Assembly: GCA_964445525.1 (NCBI GenBank)
Contig: CAYULA010000012.1
Coordinates: 1 to 64,000 of the forward strand
DNA length: 64,000 bases
DNA from: Penumbrarchaeum sp964445525
GTDB lineage: Archaea > Thermoplasmatota > Penumbrarchaeia > Penumbrarchaeales > Penumbrarchaeaceae
Direction: 5' to 3'
This document shows, in pieces, positions 52,015 to 61,684 of this stretch; within the stretch, counting starts at the first letter, position 1, and every line of letters begins with the position of its first letter. The position numbers and the translations under genes are program-made. The notes beneath the pieces were generated by a model. The model had not been told where the DNA came from, made no database searches, and was given only the letters and a program-made list of their open reading frames with translations.

Positions 52015-52491
52015 CTACAATTGAGAGGCATGTCCAAGCATGAGACCGAGGGATATCCTTGAAACCTCTCTCTTGAAGGAATCCCTGTCCAGACCTTTCA
52101 GGAGAAATCCTTCCACATGAAGATTATTATTCCTGGCTTTCACACCGATAAAGACCGTACCCACCGGTTTCTCCTCTGTTCCGCCACCGGGTCCCGCTAT
52201 TCCGGTAACGGAAAGTGAGATATCAGCTCCGAGGAGCTCCTCCAGTCCGGCAGACATCTCTCCAGCGGTTTCCCTGCTGACGGCTCCTTTTTCCTCTAGT
52301 GTGGTCCTTTTTACTTTTAGAACCGAGATCTTCACATCGTTCGAATAGGCAACCACAGATCCCAAAAAACAATCGGAGGCCCCGGATACGTCAGTAATGG
52401 AGGAAGCTATGTAGCCCCCGGTGCATGATTCGGCGGTTGCGATCTTCAATTTTTTCTCCCTGCACAAAGCGATGAGCTCCCCGTAATTCAT
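52015..52491 (-). CDS. pncC: CinA C-terminal domain protein, nicotinamide-nucleotide amidase
   Basis: 158 aa with the family marks ATAESCTGGYIAS, FLGSVVAYSNDVK and VTGIAGPGGGT...KPVGTVFIG. PncC deamidates NMN to nicotinate mononucleotide, recycling pyridine nucleotide. It overlaps nadM by four bases (ATGA), so both act in NAD recycling. The N-terminal MoaB-like domain of full CinA is absent, as in many stand-alone PncC proteins. Confidence 0.92.
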   Translation of the reverse strand: MNYGELIALCREKKLKIATAESCTGGYIASSITDVSGASDCFLGSVVAYSNDVKISVLKVKRTTLEEKGAVSRETAGEMSAGLEELLGADISLSVTGIAGPGGGTEEKPVGTVFIGVKARNNNLHVEGFLLKGLDRDSFKREVSRISLGLMLGHASQL

Positions 52492-53003
52492 TTGTCCCCC
52501 TTCCCGGCGAGGTCCCTCACCCTATCCACTCCATTTATGAAATGTATAAACGCTGCCACTTTAGAGGGAACGGAATCATTCCAATCCTCTTTCGAAACCA
52601 TCCTGGCCCGGATGCTGCTTCCCGAAAGATCGGTTCTGTCTATTAGCGGTGTTGATCTGACCTCCAGACCCCTCTCTTCGAAGAGCAGCCTTGTTAGGGG
52701 ATTGTTGGAAAAGACAACATCCACTTCCGGGACATAGGATAGTACATGGTCCACCCACACAGCATACCTGTTAACATCCCTCACCGGAACAGGGAGAACT
52801 CTATCCCCCCAGCCAAGTTCGTCCATAGCTTCCCGGATCATCTGGATACGCTCACCTGCCGTGAAAGGGTTATCGGGAGTGTGGGAGCATTCCGCGGATC
52901 CTATCACCACTATCAATGAATCAACCTGTTGGAGAGCACTGTTGATTATGGATGCATGTCCCTTGTGAAAGGGCTGGAACCTGCCGATGAAGAGACCCCT
53001 CAT
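52488..53003 (-). CDS. nadM: nicotinamide-nucleotide adenylyltransferase, archaeal type
   Basis: 171 aa. Joins NMN and ATP to NAD. GRFQPFHKGHASII (residues 7-20) is the nucleotidyltransferase HxGH-type motif. SSIRARM near the C-terminus is the ISSTxxR-like motif, and GSAECSHTPDNPFTAGER is typical of archaeal NadM. It heads a two-gene operon with pncC. No ribosome binding site is seen before the ATG. Confidence 0.94.
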   Translation of the reverse strand: MRGLFIGRFQPFHKGHASIINSALQQVDSLIVVIGSAECSHTPDNPFTAGERIQMIREAMDELGWGDRVLPVPVRDVNRYAVWVDHVLSYVPEVDVVFSNNPLTRLLFEERGLEVRSTPLIDRTDLSGSSIRARMVSKEDWNDSVPSKVAAFIHFINGVDRVRDLAGKGDK

Positions 53004-53079
53004 GATACGAAGATATGAAGGTCTCTATTTCATATTTTCCAACAAAACCAATAAAAGGTCCCTCTTCCTTGACAATTGC

Positions 53080-53535
53080 ATGAGGGAGTTCAGGGTATTG
53101 CTCGCTTTCATCCTGCTACCGGTTATTTCCGGAATCGCTTCCGGTAACTCTCCTCCTGAAAGTATCATCATAAACGGCATTCCCGAGGACGGAAGAATAG
53201 AGAATCCCCTCAACGCCTCCGTTTCCTTCGAGGATCCTGACGGTGACAATGTTTCCGTTACATGGCTTATTGACGGAGAGGAGGTCGGAACCGGTTACAA
53301 CATCAGACGCTATGTCTACCCCGGAAAGCATAATCTGACTGCCGTCCTCGACGACGGCAACGGGAGCGTGGTCCGGGTATCGAGGACCCTGGATCCGATA
53401 CCGCCTCCGGGATGGAGGGATAAACCAGACAATCGCAGGAACGAGTTGATCTTCTGGGTGATTTTCGGTTCAGGCGGTGTCATATTCGCCCTTTCAGCTG
53501 CCTGGATATGGCTGAAGAGGGAAAGCGGAACATGA
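53080..53535 (+). CDS. small membrane-anchored PKD/Ig-like surface protein
   Basis: 151 aa. Signal peptide MREFRVLLAFILLPVISGIA, then one Ig/PKD-like domain (SVSFEDPDGDNVSVTWLIDG; VYPGKHNLTAVLDDG), a short Pro/Arg linker and a C-terminal transmembrane helix (LIFWVIFGSGGVIFALSAAW) with a short basic tail. ATG 53080 is chosen because the signal peptide begins there; a longer frame from 52987 overlaps nadM. Partner unknown. Confidence 0.78.
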   Translation: MREFRVLLAFILLPVISGIASGNSPPESIIINGIPEDGRIENPLNASVSFEDPDGDNVSVTWLIDGEEVGTGYNIRRYVYPGKHNLTAVLDDGNGSVVRVSRTLDPIPPPGWRDKPDNRRNELIFWVIFGSGGVIFALSAAWIWLKRESGT

Positions 53536-53580
53536 CTGGACAGGCCGATATTATCAAAGTCTGATTCTATCACGGCTAAG

Positions 53581-53590
53581 GTTTAATAAT
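53581..53590 (+). promoter_or_regulatory. TATA box of the histidine kinase gene
   Basis: GTTTAATAAT, 20-29 bases before GTG 53610; the mRNA is probably leaderless. Confidence 0.55.
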
Positions 53591-53609
53591 TTCGAAAAAA
53601 TCTTTCGGC

Positions 53610-55652
53610 GTGGCTGGCGGAAAGGTGGATAAAGGAAACATTGAAAGAAAGAAGCCTGTTTTGATCGTTCTTGGCTTGCTATTACTGGTACTTCTACCAC
53701 TGGATCTAATTGGCGGTCATCTGATGGGTACTTATCTCAGCGATGAGCTTAACTCCAAAAACGATGGGGATCTCGAGGGTTTGCTGGGTGACCTGAAGAC
53801 CTCCATAAACATGCATCTGGTGGTGCTTGACAGCCTCGAGGCATTCATGTATTCCGGGGATCCCGATTCCATACTGGACAATCATCTTGACAATTTCACC
53901 ACGGTCATAATGGAGAAAACTCCGGCAATCGAAGGATGCATAGTTTTGAAAGAGAGCGGTGAACTTCACGGAAGTCTTAGGAATACGAATGTTGATTTCG
54001 ACAACTGGCAGCTTCTGGCATCGGGATTTCCCGACGTACTGGAAGGGATCCAGACGATGAGAGAGGAGAGAAGGGAAGTAATGATGGGTCCTTTCCTCTT
54101 CAACGGTGACTTTCCCATTCTTGTTGAGGCAAAGCCATTCTACGTAGAGGATTCCCTGTGGGGATTCACGAGCGTCGTGGTCAATCTAACGGATATTTTC
54201 AGGGAACACGGTCTTCTGGATGATGATTTCGGATTCGAGGTCCAATTCATCAATCCCAAAGGTGTTACATTCTTCGGATCCGAGGTAAAAAACAGCTTGT
54301 CAACAATTGAAAAGGATCTCGATATCAACGATGCGGTATGGAAAATAAGAGCCAGGTCCAAAACGAACTGGTTCGAGGAATCTTCGGCAATAATCATTAC
54401 GTTTTTGATCGGAGAGCTGGTTATCACGATTTTGATATCTACTATAGTCTATGTCACAGCAAGCCAACAGATAAATTTGAACTCGCTTGTAGGCCAGAGA
54501 ACAACAGAACTCAAGGAGAGGTCAAAGTCCTTGACAGAGGAAGTGAGTATACGAAAGATATCGCAGAGGAAACTGTTTGAAGCAAACAGGCAGTTGGAGG
54601 ATTCCCTCAGGGAGGTCAATTGCCTTCTGGAGGTATCACAGCTCCAGCTGGAGGGAAAGACCAGATTGGAGGATGTCCTGATCAGGGCCTCCGAGATCCT
54701 GGACAGATCCATGCTGAAGCAGAAAAAGATGTCATCCAGAATAAGGGTGAATGAGGGAGAACACATGGCATTCCCCATGGAAGGCAAAGTCGTATACGGA
54801 TCCGGAATACATACCAAGGGAAAGGTAACCGGTTATATAGAAGTGCTTCATCAAGAAGTTCCGCAAGTGCAGGAACTCGATGAAACCGAGAAGAAAACAG
54901 TTGATTCGGTGGCCACGATAATCGGAATGATCCGGGGGAGATGGAGGGCTGAAAGGAGGGAGGAAGATGCGAAAAAGGAGGCGCAGTTCTATCTCGATCT
55001 CATGAGCCACGACATCAACAACCTTCATCAGGGGATCTTGGTCAATCTACAGTTGATCGAAAAGGGAATGATCCAAGGAGCGATGATCACCAAAGTGGTG
55101 GGTAATTCCGCGGACCTTGTAAGAAGATCCATAAACCTCGTGAGAAATGTGAAGCTGCTTTCGGTGATGAAGGATTACGAGAAACCCCTCACAACAATAG
55201 ATCTCGGTTCCTCCATGGAGGAGGCTGCAAACGAGGTGAAACTGGCATTCCCCAAGAGAGAGGTCAAGGTATCTATCAAATTACCAGAGGAAGGAATCAA
55301 GATACTTGCGGACAAGGTTGTGGAAGAGGTATTCATCAATATCATCAACAACGCGGTAAAGGTCCAGGAAAAGGATCCCGCCATCGTTGAGGTGGAATCC
55401 AGGACAATCAAGGATAAAGTGCTGATTTCCATCTCGGATCACGGACCGGGGATAAACGATAACGACAAGGGCAATCTGTTCGAAAGACACAACAAAAGCA
55501 TCAAGGACAAATCCCTATCCGGCCTGGGCCTGTCCCTGGTCAAGGTCCTCATGGACAGATACGGAGGAAGGGTCTGGATCTCGGACCGGGTGGAGGGTGA
55601 CCATACAAGAGGCGCCTGTTTCAATCTGGTATTCAAGCGTTTGAACAGCTAA
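53610..55652 (+). CDS. membrane sensor histidine kinase
   Basis: 680 aa, GTG start. TM1 (~15-40), an extracellular sensor domain (~41-257) of PAS/Cache-like size, TM2 (~258-283), coiled coil (~290-345), and a GAF-like region (~330-445). Then comes an H-box with MSHDINN (H467). The ATPase domain has NIINNAVK, SDHGPGIND and SGLGLSLVKVLMDRYGG. INN after His-Asp replaces the usual IRN/LRT. Autophosphorylation should be possible, but no response regulator gene is adjacent. Its stop overlaps the convergent pdxT stop by four bases. Confidence 0.91.
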   Translation: MAGGKVDKGNIERKKPVLIVLGLLLLVLLPLDLIGGHLMGTYLSDELNSKNDGDLEGLLGDLKTSINMHLVVLDSLEAFMYSGDPDSILDNHLDNFTTVIMEKTPAIEGCIVLKESGELHGSLRNTNVDFDNWQLLASGFPDVLEGIQTMREERREVMMGPFLFNGDFPILVEAKPFYVEDSLWGFTSVVVNLTDIFREHGLLDDDFGFEVQFINPKGVTFFGSEVKNSLSTIEKDLDINDAVWKIRARSKTNWFEESSAIIITFLIGELVITILISTIVYVTASQQINLNSLVGQRTTELKERSKSLTEEVSIRKISQRKLFEANRQLEDSLREVNCLLEVSQLQLEGKTRLEDVLIRASEILDRSMLKQKKMSSRIRVNEGEHMAFPMEGKVVYGSGIHTKGKVTGYIEVLHQEVPQVQELDETEKKTVDSVATIIGMIRGRWRAERREEDAKKEAQFYLDLMSHDINNLHQGILVNLQLIEKGMIQGAMITKVVGNSADLVRRSINLVRNVKLLSVMKDYEKPLTTIDLGSSMEEAANEVKLAFPKREVKVSIKLPEEGIKILADKVVEEVFINIINNAVKVQEKDPAIVEVESRTIKDKVLISISDHGPGINDNDKGNLFERHNKSIKDKSLSGLGLSLVKVLMDRYGGRVWISDRVEGDHTRGACFNLVFKRLNS

Positions 55653-56245
55653 AACATCGAAAGGAAGAGTTCGTAGAACCTGCTGTCCCCTGTAAGTTCG
55701 GGGTGGAAGGAAGCTGCAAGGAGATTGTCCTCCCTGGCAAGCACCATCTTCTCATCAAGGGTGCCTATGACCCTGCAATTTCCCCACACTCTGGTTATTA
55801 GCGGAGCCCTGATGAAGACCCCGGGATATCTGCCCAGGCCCTCTATGTCAACTTCTGCCTCGAAGGATTCCCTCTGGGGTCCGAAAGCGTTCCTGTCAAC
55901 GGCCATATCCATCAGGCCCAGAAGCTCTGTCCGGGTCCTCTTGACCAGAAAATCACCTTCCTTTGCAAGTAGAACACACCCTGCACAGGTTCCGAGTATG
56001 GGGGATTTTTGATCGTTGAGTTCCTCTATCCTGTCCCTCAACTGAAATTTTGTCAGCAATTTGGAGATGGTTGTGGATTCTCCTCCGGGAATGGAGATTC
56101 CGTCCACCTTTTCAAGGTCCGCCGGCCTCCTCGCCCATACAGCCTGTCCCTTGATGCCTAGTTCCCCGAATGCATCCTCGAAAGCGTGGATGTGTTCTTC
56201 AACATCTCCCTGGAGGCCGATAACACCTATGCGGACCGAGTCCAT
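55649..56245 (-). CDS. pdxT: pyridoxal 5'-phosphate synthase glutaminase subunit
   Basis: 198 aa. Class I glutamine amidotransferase that supplies ammonia to PdxS for vitamin B6 synthesis. Motifs: GLQGDVEEH at the start, PGGESTTI, the nucleophile in GTCAGCVLLA, and HPELTGD with the catalytic His/Glu. The pdxS partner is not adjacent. A TATA-like TTTTATTTA about 25 bases upstream of the ATG suggests a leaderless mRNA. Confidence 0.94.
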   Translation of the reverse strand: MDSVRIGVIGLQGDVEEHIHAFEDAFGELGIKGQAVWARRPADLEKVDGISIPGGESTTISKLLTKFQLRDRIEELNDQKSPILGTCAGCVLLAKEGDFLVKRTRTELLGLMDMAVDRNAFGPQRESFEAEVDIEGLGRYPGVFIRAPLITRVWGNCRVIGTLDEKMVLAREDNLLAASFHPELTGDSRFYELFLSMF

Positions 56246-56383
56246 AAAAAGGGAATTGAATCGGAGTAAATAAAATCGTTGGAGTTCGGGAAGTTCTATC
56301 CATGAGATGCATTAATAATTGTATACTAAGCGTAGAAATTGCACTTCATCAACAGTAATATTAATTAGTACCGTAATTAATCA

Positions 56384-59300
56384 ATGACGGGTTTAATTGT
56401 CATGAGATCATTACTATTATTCAAGAAAGTAACAATTTTCATCATTTCAATTTCTCTACTTTCATCTATTCTGTTATTCGAATTAATCCATTTGGACTCT
56501 GAAATTCCCACCGGATCCGCCTTAATATCCACCACATTAACGGAAAAATGGAACGAGACGGATGATATAATATTCATTCACCACTCCTGTGGAAGTAATT
56601 GGTTGAAGGATGGATTGCACAAGGCATTGCTTGCAAAATCGTACATTGATGAACGTAATGATATCGAATATGATACAGTTGTATCAAATGACTCCGGAAG
56701 ACCTTCGTCATTGGGATCGGAACCAGGAGACAATACAAACATGAATCATTGGATACTCTGGTTCAATGATTATTTGGATAACTTGAAAACATTCCGTTGC
56801 TCAAATGGAGAAAACAGGATTATAATGTTCAAGAGCTGCTTTCCGATAAGCAATATCTTAAGTAACGGAACCGAACCGGGATCTCCCTTCAGCTCAACAA
56901 GGACAATTTCTAATTATAAAGCAGTATATAGATATTTCAACAATACCAATGGAAAATACACAAGGAATTCAATTAATTATAAACCGCTGGAACAGATCTT
57001 TGCAGAAAATCCAGATTTCCTTTTCATTCCCGTTACGGCCCCACCAAGACACTACGGTCCTAATGATGCAACAAATGATAACCAAGCCCGTAGAGCAAGG
57101 GAATTCAACAACTGGCTAAAGAAAGACTGGTTGAATGATTACAATGAGAGGAATCCCGGTCTTCATAATGTGGCGGTATATGATTGGTTCGACAATCTAT
57201 CCTATCCAAATAATCATTCATCCCATCCAAACAGATTGAAAAAGGAGTTCGGAGGATATAATGGTGACTCACACCCCAATACCATGGCAAATAAGGCGTC
57301 TACGGTGGATTTTTCAACGGGAACGGAAAATTTCATAGATAAAGCCTGGAGGATGTTCAATTCCACCTCATCTCCTCATCAGTGGCCGATGGAAGGAGGA
57401 GATAATGGAAGATCGGGGAAGATTTCAGAAAATGTGACAATTCCGGTAGGCAGAAAATACTGGAATTTCTCCAGTGGAGGGGAAATCACAGGTTCTCCCA
57501 ATATTGATGAGTATGGTACGATCCATTTTGGGTCGAATGATTCCAAATTCTATGCGATCTTCCCAAACGGGACCTTGAAATGGTCATACACCTCAGGAGG
57601 TAGGATAACCCGATCACCTGCCCTTGGCCAGGAAGGAAGGATTTATTTCGGGGCCAATGATGATAAAATCTATGCTTTGGACAGGAATGGATCATTGGAA
57701 TGGAATAAAACTCTCGATTCCAGCATCAATTCCTCATTGGTTATCGATAATAGCTCCAGAATCCTCTTAACAACGGTCAACGGGTATGTAAGGAGCTTAC
57801 ACCAGAACGGATCCGAGGCCTGGAACCATTCCACGGAACATGATCACCTATCATCCCCTGCGATCGGACCCGAAGGAGATATCTACATAGGTGCCGGTAA
57901 CGGTTCGGTCATCAAACTGGATGATTCGGGTTCACTTCAATGGAACGACACTGTAGGATCGGGAAAGATGTTCGATCCTAGTGTGGATGAAAATGGAAAT
58001 ATCTTTATCGGAAGCGATAACGGTTTCTTGTATTCATTATTTCCCAATTCCACTTTGAGATGGTCCTATAAAGTTGGTTATAATGTTATATGTTCTCCCT
58101 CGCTAGACGACGACGGAAGGATAATATTCGGTTCAGATAACGGCAAACTTTATTCTTTACATTCTAACGGAACCCTTGATTGGACCTACCATACCGGGGG
58201 AGCAATAATTACCAAACCCATCATAGATAACACATCCAATATCATATTCGGATCATTGGATGGAAAGGTATACTGCATTTCCAAGAACGGGACCAAGAAC
58301 TGGGATGTGGATACAGGATATCCGATACAAAGCTCTCCTGCAATGGATACCGAGGGGAATGTCTATATCGGTTCCGACTCCAATAGTTTGTATTCCATCG
58401 GTAAAAGTCATCCGGACCGACCAACAAACCTGACTTATAGAAATGGATCTGGATGGATAGATCTCTCATGGAGTGCGCCCATTGACAATGGTGGGATGCC
58501 AATTACAAATTATTCAATATACAGACAGATAGGACAAGGAAGTTTAGACTTAATTGGGTGGACAAGTAATTCAGGGACCTCCTACAATGATACCAATATA
58601 ACAGTAGAAAACACGTTCTATTATTTCGTTAAAGCCCATAATATGAAGGGATCTTCAGCATTTTCAAATACCCTCAAAGTCGACTTGATGCGACCTATTT
58701 TCCTGAGGGATGGTTCCGATACCGTGGCTTATACAGGCAACGATTTCCACTTTCTGGTCCGGTGCAAAGACGATTCGCCGTCAATGGATCTGATCACAGA
58801 GTACTGGTTTGGGACGGGTTCGCATACGAAAATGACCATGTCCGGATCGGAAAATCACAGTCTGACCATCTCGATACCATCGAACTCCACCTCCACCCTT
58901 CATTACATATTTCATGCAAAGGACAAATACGGTAACCGAAACCAAACATCACAGAGAAATGTCACCGTCCAGGATGACGATAACCCAAAAATATGGAGCG
59001 ATTCCACACCGTCATTCGGTACTACTGGAGACTCGATCATTTTTTCGATAAATGTAACTGACAATGTGGAAGTGAAAAACGTCTTTGTTGAATACTGGCA
59101 AGAACCAAAATCACCTAAAAACTCCACAATGTCAAAAACCTCCGGAAACTATACCTTTACCATATCAGTCCCATCAAATTCTACATCATCTATCTCATAC
59201 CGTTTCGGTGCAGTGGATGATTCAGACAACTGGGCTATCTCAAAGTCGTCTTCTGTAAAAATTTTGGATGATGATAAGCCTGTGATCATCAACGACAATA

Positions 59301-61681
59301 CATCAAATTCAATCACCACTGGTGAAAACATTACGTTTATGGTAGAAGTTGATGACAATATAGGGATTGGAGGAGTGCACGTTGATTACTGGTTTGCCCC
59401 TGGACAGAATACTAATTCCACAATGGTGGGTTCAAATGGCATATACTCATTCATGACATCCGTCCCATCAAATTCTACAAAAGCGCTCAGATATTTTTTC
59501 TGTTTCTTCGATGTCAGTGGAAACTGGCAAAGAACACAAACAAAAACAGTGGCGGTTATTGATAATGATAAACCGGTTTTCGGAACCGATTTCACACCGA
59601 ACTCAGCAACCACCGGAGAAGCGGTTTCAATATCGATAAGCATCACAGATAATATTGATGTCAAAATCTCCTATGTGGAATATTGGTTCGGAAACGGATC
59701 ACATGTCAATTCCACGATGGCATCAAATAATAGAGTTTTTAGCCATACAATCCAGATACCTGCCAATTCCACAGACACATTGTTCTATTTGATCAGATCT
59801 TGTGACAATGAAGGAAATTGGGCCATTGGTCCTGTATCCTCTATCATGATCTTGGATAATGACAAACCTTTTTTAATTGAAGATCTAACCTCAAAAAACC
59901 CAACAACGGGGGAGAGGTTCTCTTTTATAGTTTCCATGGAGGACAACATTGGTATAAAGGATATATGGGTGGTTTACAGAATAAACGGAGGGCCATATTC
60001 CAACCTTTCAATGGATGATGACATATCATCAGAACTATCTGTTGAAATACCTTCAAATGGCGTATACCTGGAATATTATATTATTGCAAGTGATTTTTCA
60101 ATGAACTGGTTCATGGGAACTGTTGCCAATTTGACCATAATAGATAATGATGCACCGATGATACTGGGTATGATCGTTCCCGAGATCGCCTTTTCAGGGG
60201 ATGAAATATGTATTTCCGTAAGGGCAGTTGATAATATCCGGATATCGGATATATTTCTCGAATACTGGTATAACAACGGACCACGTTTCAACATCTCTTG
60301 TGAAGATGGGACCGAGTACGGTTTCCCCGTAAACATACCCTTTGATATTGAGGGAGAACTAAACTATATTGTTCATATAACAGATGAAGCGGAAAATATT
60401 TTTTCAAGTGATATTAGATATTTGGGAATCCAGGATCGGATACCCCCAAAAGACCCGGTTCTGGATTATCCTGATACCGGATATACCGGGAATGAATTCG
60501 AGTTGGGAATATCAACAAAAGATAATATTGGAATACACTTGATCAAACTGGTTTATGGAATGGGTGAGGGGGAGTTTGAGGAGGTCATGTTTCAAAATAC
60601 CAATAATGTCACTCACATAATCGATATACCGCATAATGAAAAAGGACCTTTGGTATTCTTTGTTGAGGCGGAGGACATTTCAGGTAACAATATTACAACT
60701 ACGGTAAGATCCGTTGATATCGAGGATGATGATCCGCCTCTACTCAAGCAAGATCTGACACCAAAGGAAGTTACAATGGGGGAGGTATTGGAACTTGTAT
60801 TCAGGGCCGAGGACAATATCAAGGTACAAAACTTCTATCTTGTCGTTGATATACAAAATAAGGATGAATACATTCTGGAAAGTGAGAATGGGTTGTACAT
60901 CCATACAATCCAAACACATGACAGGATGAAGGATCTCACTTATAGAACCATAATAAGGGATCCTTCGGGAAATGAATTTACTTCCACCATTAAACGGGTT
61001 TGGATAATCGATAATGTGCCACCGAAGATTATCGGCCCACACTTCCTTGAGGTGGAAAAGGGCGAATATTTGAATATTGAATTCATCTGTGAGGATAACA
61101 TCGATGTATCAAATCATGAATGGATTGGGTCACCCATCCAAACCGAAGGATACAGGATCTACGGAACGGTGGAAAAACCCGGAAAATACATCATTTTCCT
61201 CAAGGTGTTCGACACATCCATGAACATGAATTCCACAAATCTTACAATCATGGTATACAATGATATCGGGGACAAGGATGGGGATGGGTTGAACGATACT
61301 CTTGAGCTAGAGCTTGGTCTATCCCCATATGATCATTCGGATGCAGAAAAAGACAGCGACGGAGATGGTCTTTCAAATAAAGAGGAGATAGCACTTAAAA
61401 CCATGATATATGATGCCGATACGGATAAAGATTCCATACCAGACGGTTGGGAGATTGATCACGGTCTCGATCCAAGGAAGGATTCCTCGAGAGATGATTC
61501 GGATGGAGACGGTGTTATGGACATTGATGAGTATTTACGAGGAACCGACCCTTGGATTAACGAGAAAAAGGATGAATCCGAGAAGAAGGAAAACCATCCG
61601 ACAATAATCATTTTTATGATTTTAATTATGCTAGCAGGTATAGCTGTAATTGGCAAAATGTATTCAAGAAATAAGAGATAA
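56384..61681 (+). CDS. giant mosaic surface protein, 1,765 aa
   Basis: N-terminal hydrophobic signal/anchor, then an esterase-like domain (~50-330) with FIHHSCGSNWL and MFKSCFP, similar to SGNH-like secreted domains (tentative). An eight-blade PQQ-type beta-propeller (~336-672; SPNIDEYGTIHFGS, SPALGQEGRIYFGA) and a fibronectin III domain (~676-767) follow. Next are nine Ig-like repeats of ~95 residues, each opening like DDDNP/DNDKP and holding DNI. Thrombospondin-3-like calcium repeats (~1630-1720; DKDGDGLNDT, DSDGDGLSNK) lead to a C-terminal TM helix. Very rich in N-x-S/T sequons. Base composition is visibly more AT-rich than its neighbours, hinting at transfer. Start is ATG 56384 or 56402. 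Confidence 0.87.
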   Translation: MTGLIVMRSLLLFKKVTIFIISISLLSSILLFELIHLDSEIPTGSALISTTLTEKWNETDDIIFIHHSCGSNWLKDGLHKALLAKSYIDERNDIEYDTVVSNDSGRPSSLGSEPGDNTNMNHWILWFNDYLDNLKTFRCSNGENRIIMFKSCFPISNILSNGTEPGSPFSSTRTISNYKAVYRYFNNTNGKYTRNSINYKPLEQIFAENPDFLFIPVTAPPRHYGPNDATNDNQARRAREFNNWLKKDWLNDYNERNPGLHNVAVYDWFDNLSYPNNHSSHPNRLKKEFGGYNGDSHPNTMANKASTVDFSTGTENFIDKAWRMFNSTSSPHQWPMEGGDNGRSGKISENVTIPVGRKYWNFSSGGEITGSPNIDEYGTIHFGSNDSKFYAIFPNGTLKWSYTSGGRITRSPALGQEGRIYFGANDDKIYALDRNGSLEWNKTLDSSINSSLVIDNSSRILLTTVNGYVRSLHQNGSEAWNHSTEHDHLSSPAIGPEGDIYIGAGNGSVIKLDDSGSLQWNDTVGSGKMFDPSVDENGNIFIGSDNGFLYSLFPNSTLRWSYKVGYNVICSPSLDDDGRIIFGSDNGKLYSLHSNGTLDWTYHTGGAIITKPIIDNTSNIIFGSLDGKVYCISKNGTKNWDVDTGYPIQSSPAMDTEGNVYIGSDSNSLYSIGKSHPDRPTNLTYRNGSGWIDLSWSAPIDNGGMPITNYSIYRQIGQGSLDLIGWTSNSGTSYNDTNITVENTFYYFVKAHNMKGSSAFSNTLKVDLMRPIFLRDGSDTVAYTGNDFHFLVRCKDDSPSMDLITEYWFGTGSHTKMTMSGSENHSLTISIPSNSTSTLHYIFHAKDKYGNRNQTSQRNVTVQDDDNPKIWSDSTPSFGTTGDSIIFSINVTDNVEVKNVFVEYWQEPKSPKNSTMSKTSGNYTFTISVPSNSTSSISYRFGAVDDSDNWAISKSSSVKILDDDKPVIINDNTSNSITTGENITFMVEVDDNIGIGGVHVDYWFAPGQNTNSTMVGSNGIYSFMTSVPSNSTKALRYFFCFFDVSGNWQRTQTKTVAVIDNDKPVFGTDFTPNSATTGEAVSISISITDNIDVKISYVEYWFGNGSHVNSTMASNNRVFSHTIQIPANSTDTLFYLIRSCDNEGNWAIGPVSSIMILDNDKPFLIEDLTSKNPTTGERFSFIVSMEDNIGIKDIWVVYRINGGPYSNLSMDDDISSELSVEIPSNGVYLEYYIIASDFSMNWFMGTVANLTIIDNDAPMILGMIVPEIAFSGDEICISVRAVDNIRISDIFLEYWYNNGPRFNISCEDGTEYGFPVNIPFDIEGELNYIVHITDEAENIFSSDIRYLGIQDRIPPKDPVLDYPDTGYTGNEFELGISTKDNIGIHLIKLVYGMGEGEFEEVMFQNTNNVTHIIDIPHNEKGPLVFFVEAEDISGNNITTTVRSVDIEDDDPPLLKQDLTPKEVTMGEVLELVFRAEDNIKVQNFYLVVDIQNKDEYILESENGLYIHTIQTHDRMKDLTYRTIIRDPSGNEFTSTIKRVWIIDNVPPKIIGPHFLEVEKGEYLNIEFICEDNIDVSNHEWIGSPIQTEGYRIYGTVEKPGKYIIFLKVFDTSMNMNSTNLTIMVYNDIGDKDGDGLNDTLELELGLSPYDHSDAEKDSDGDGLSNKEEIALKTMIYDADTDKDSIPDGWEIDHGLDPRKDSSRDDSDGDGVMDIDEYLRGTDPWINEKKDESEKKENHPTIIIFMILIMLAGIAVIGKMYSRNKR

Positions 61682-61684
61682 ATC

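Noticed and set aside
52987..53079. Upstream extension of the small PKD protein
   Set aside because: It would overlap nadM and place the signal peptide internally; the start at 53080 gives a normal signal peptide.
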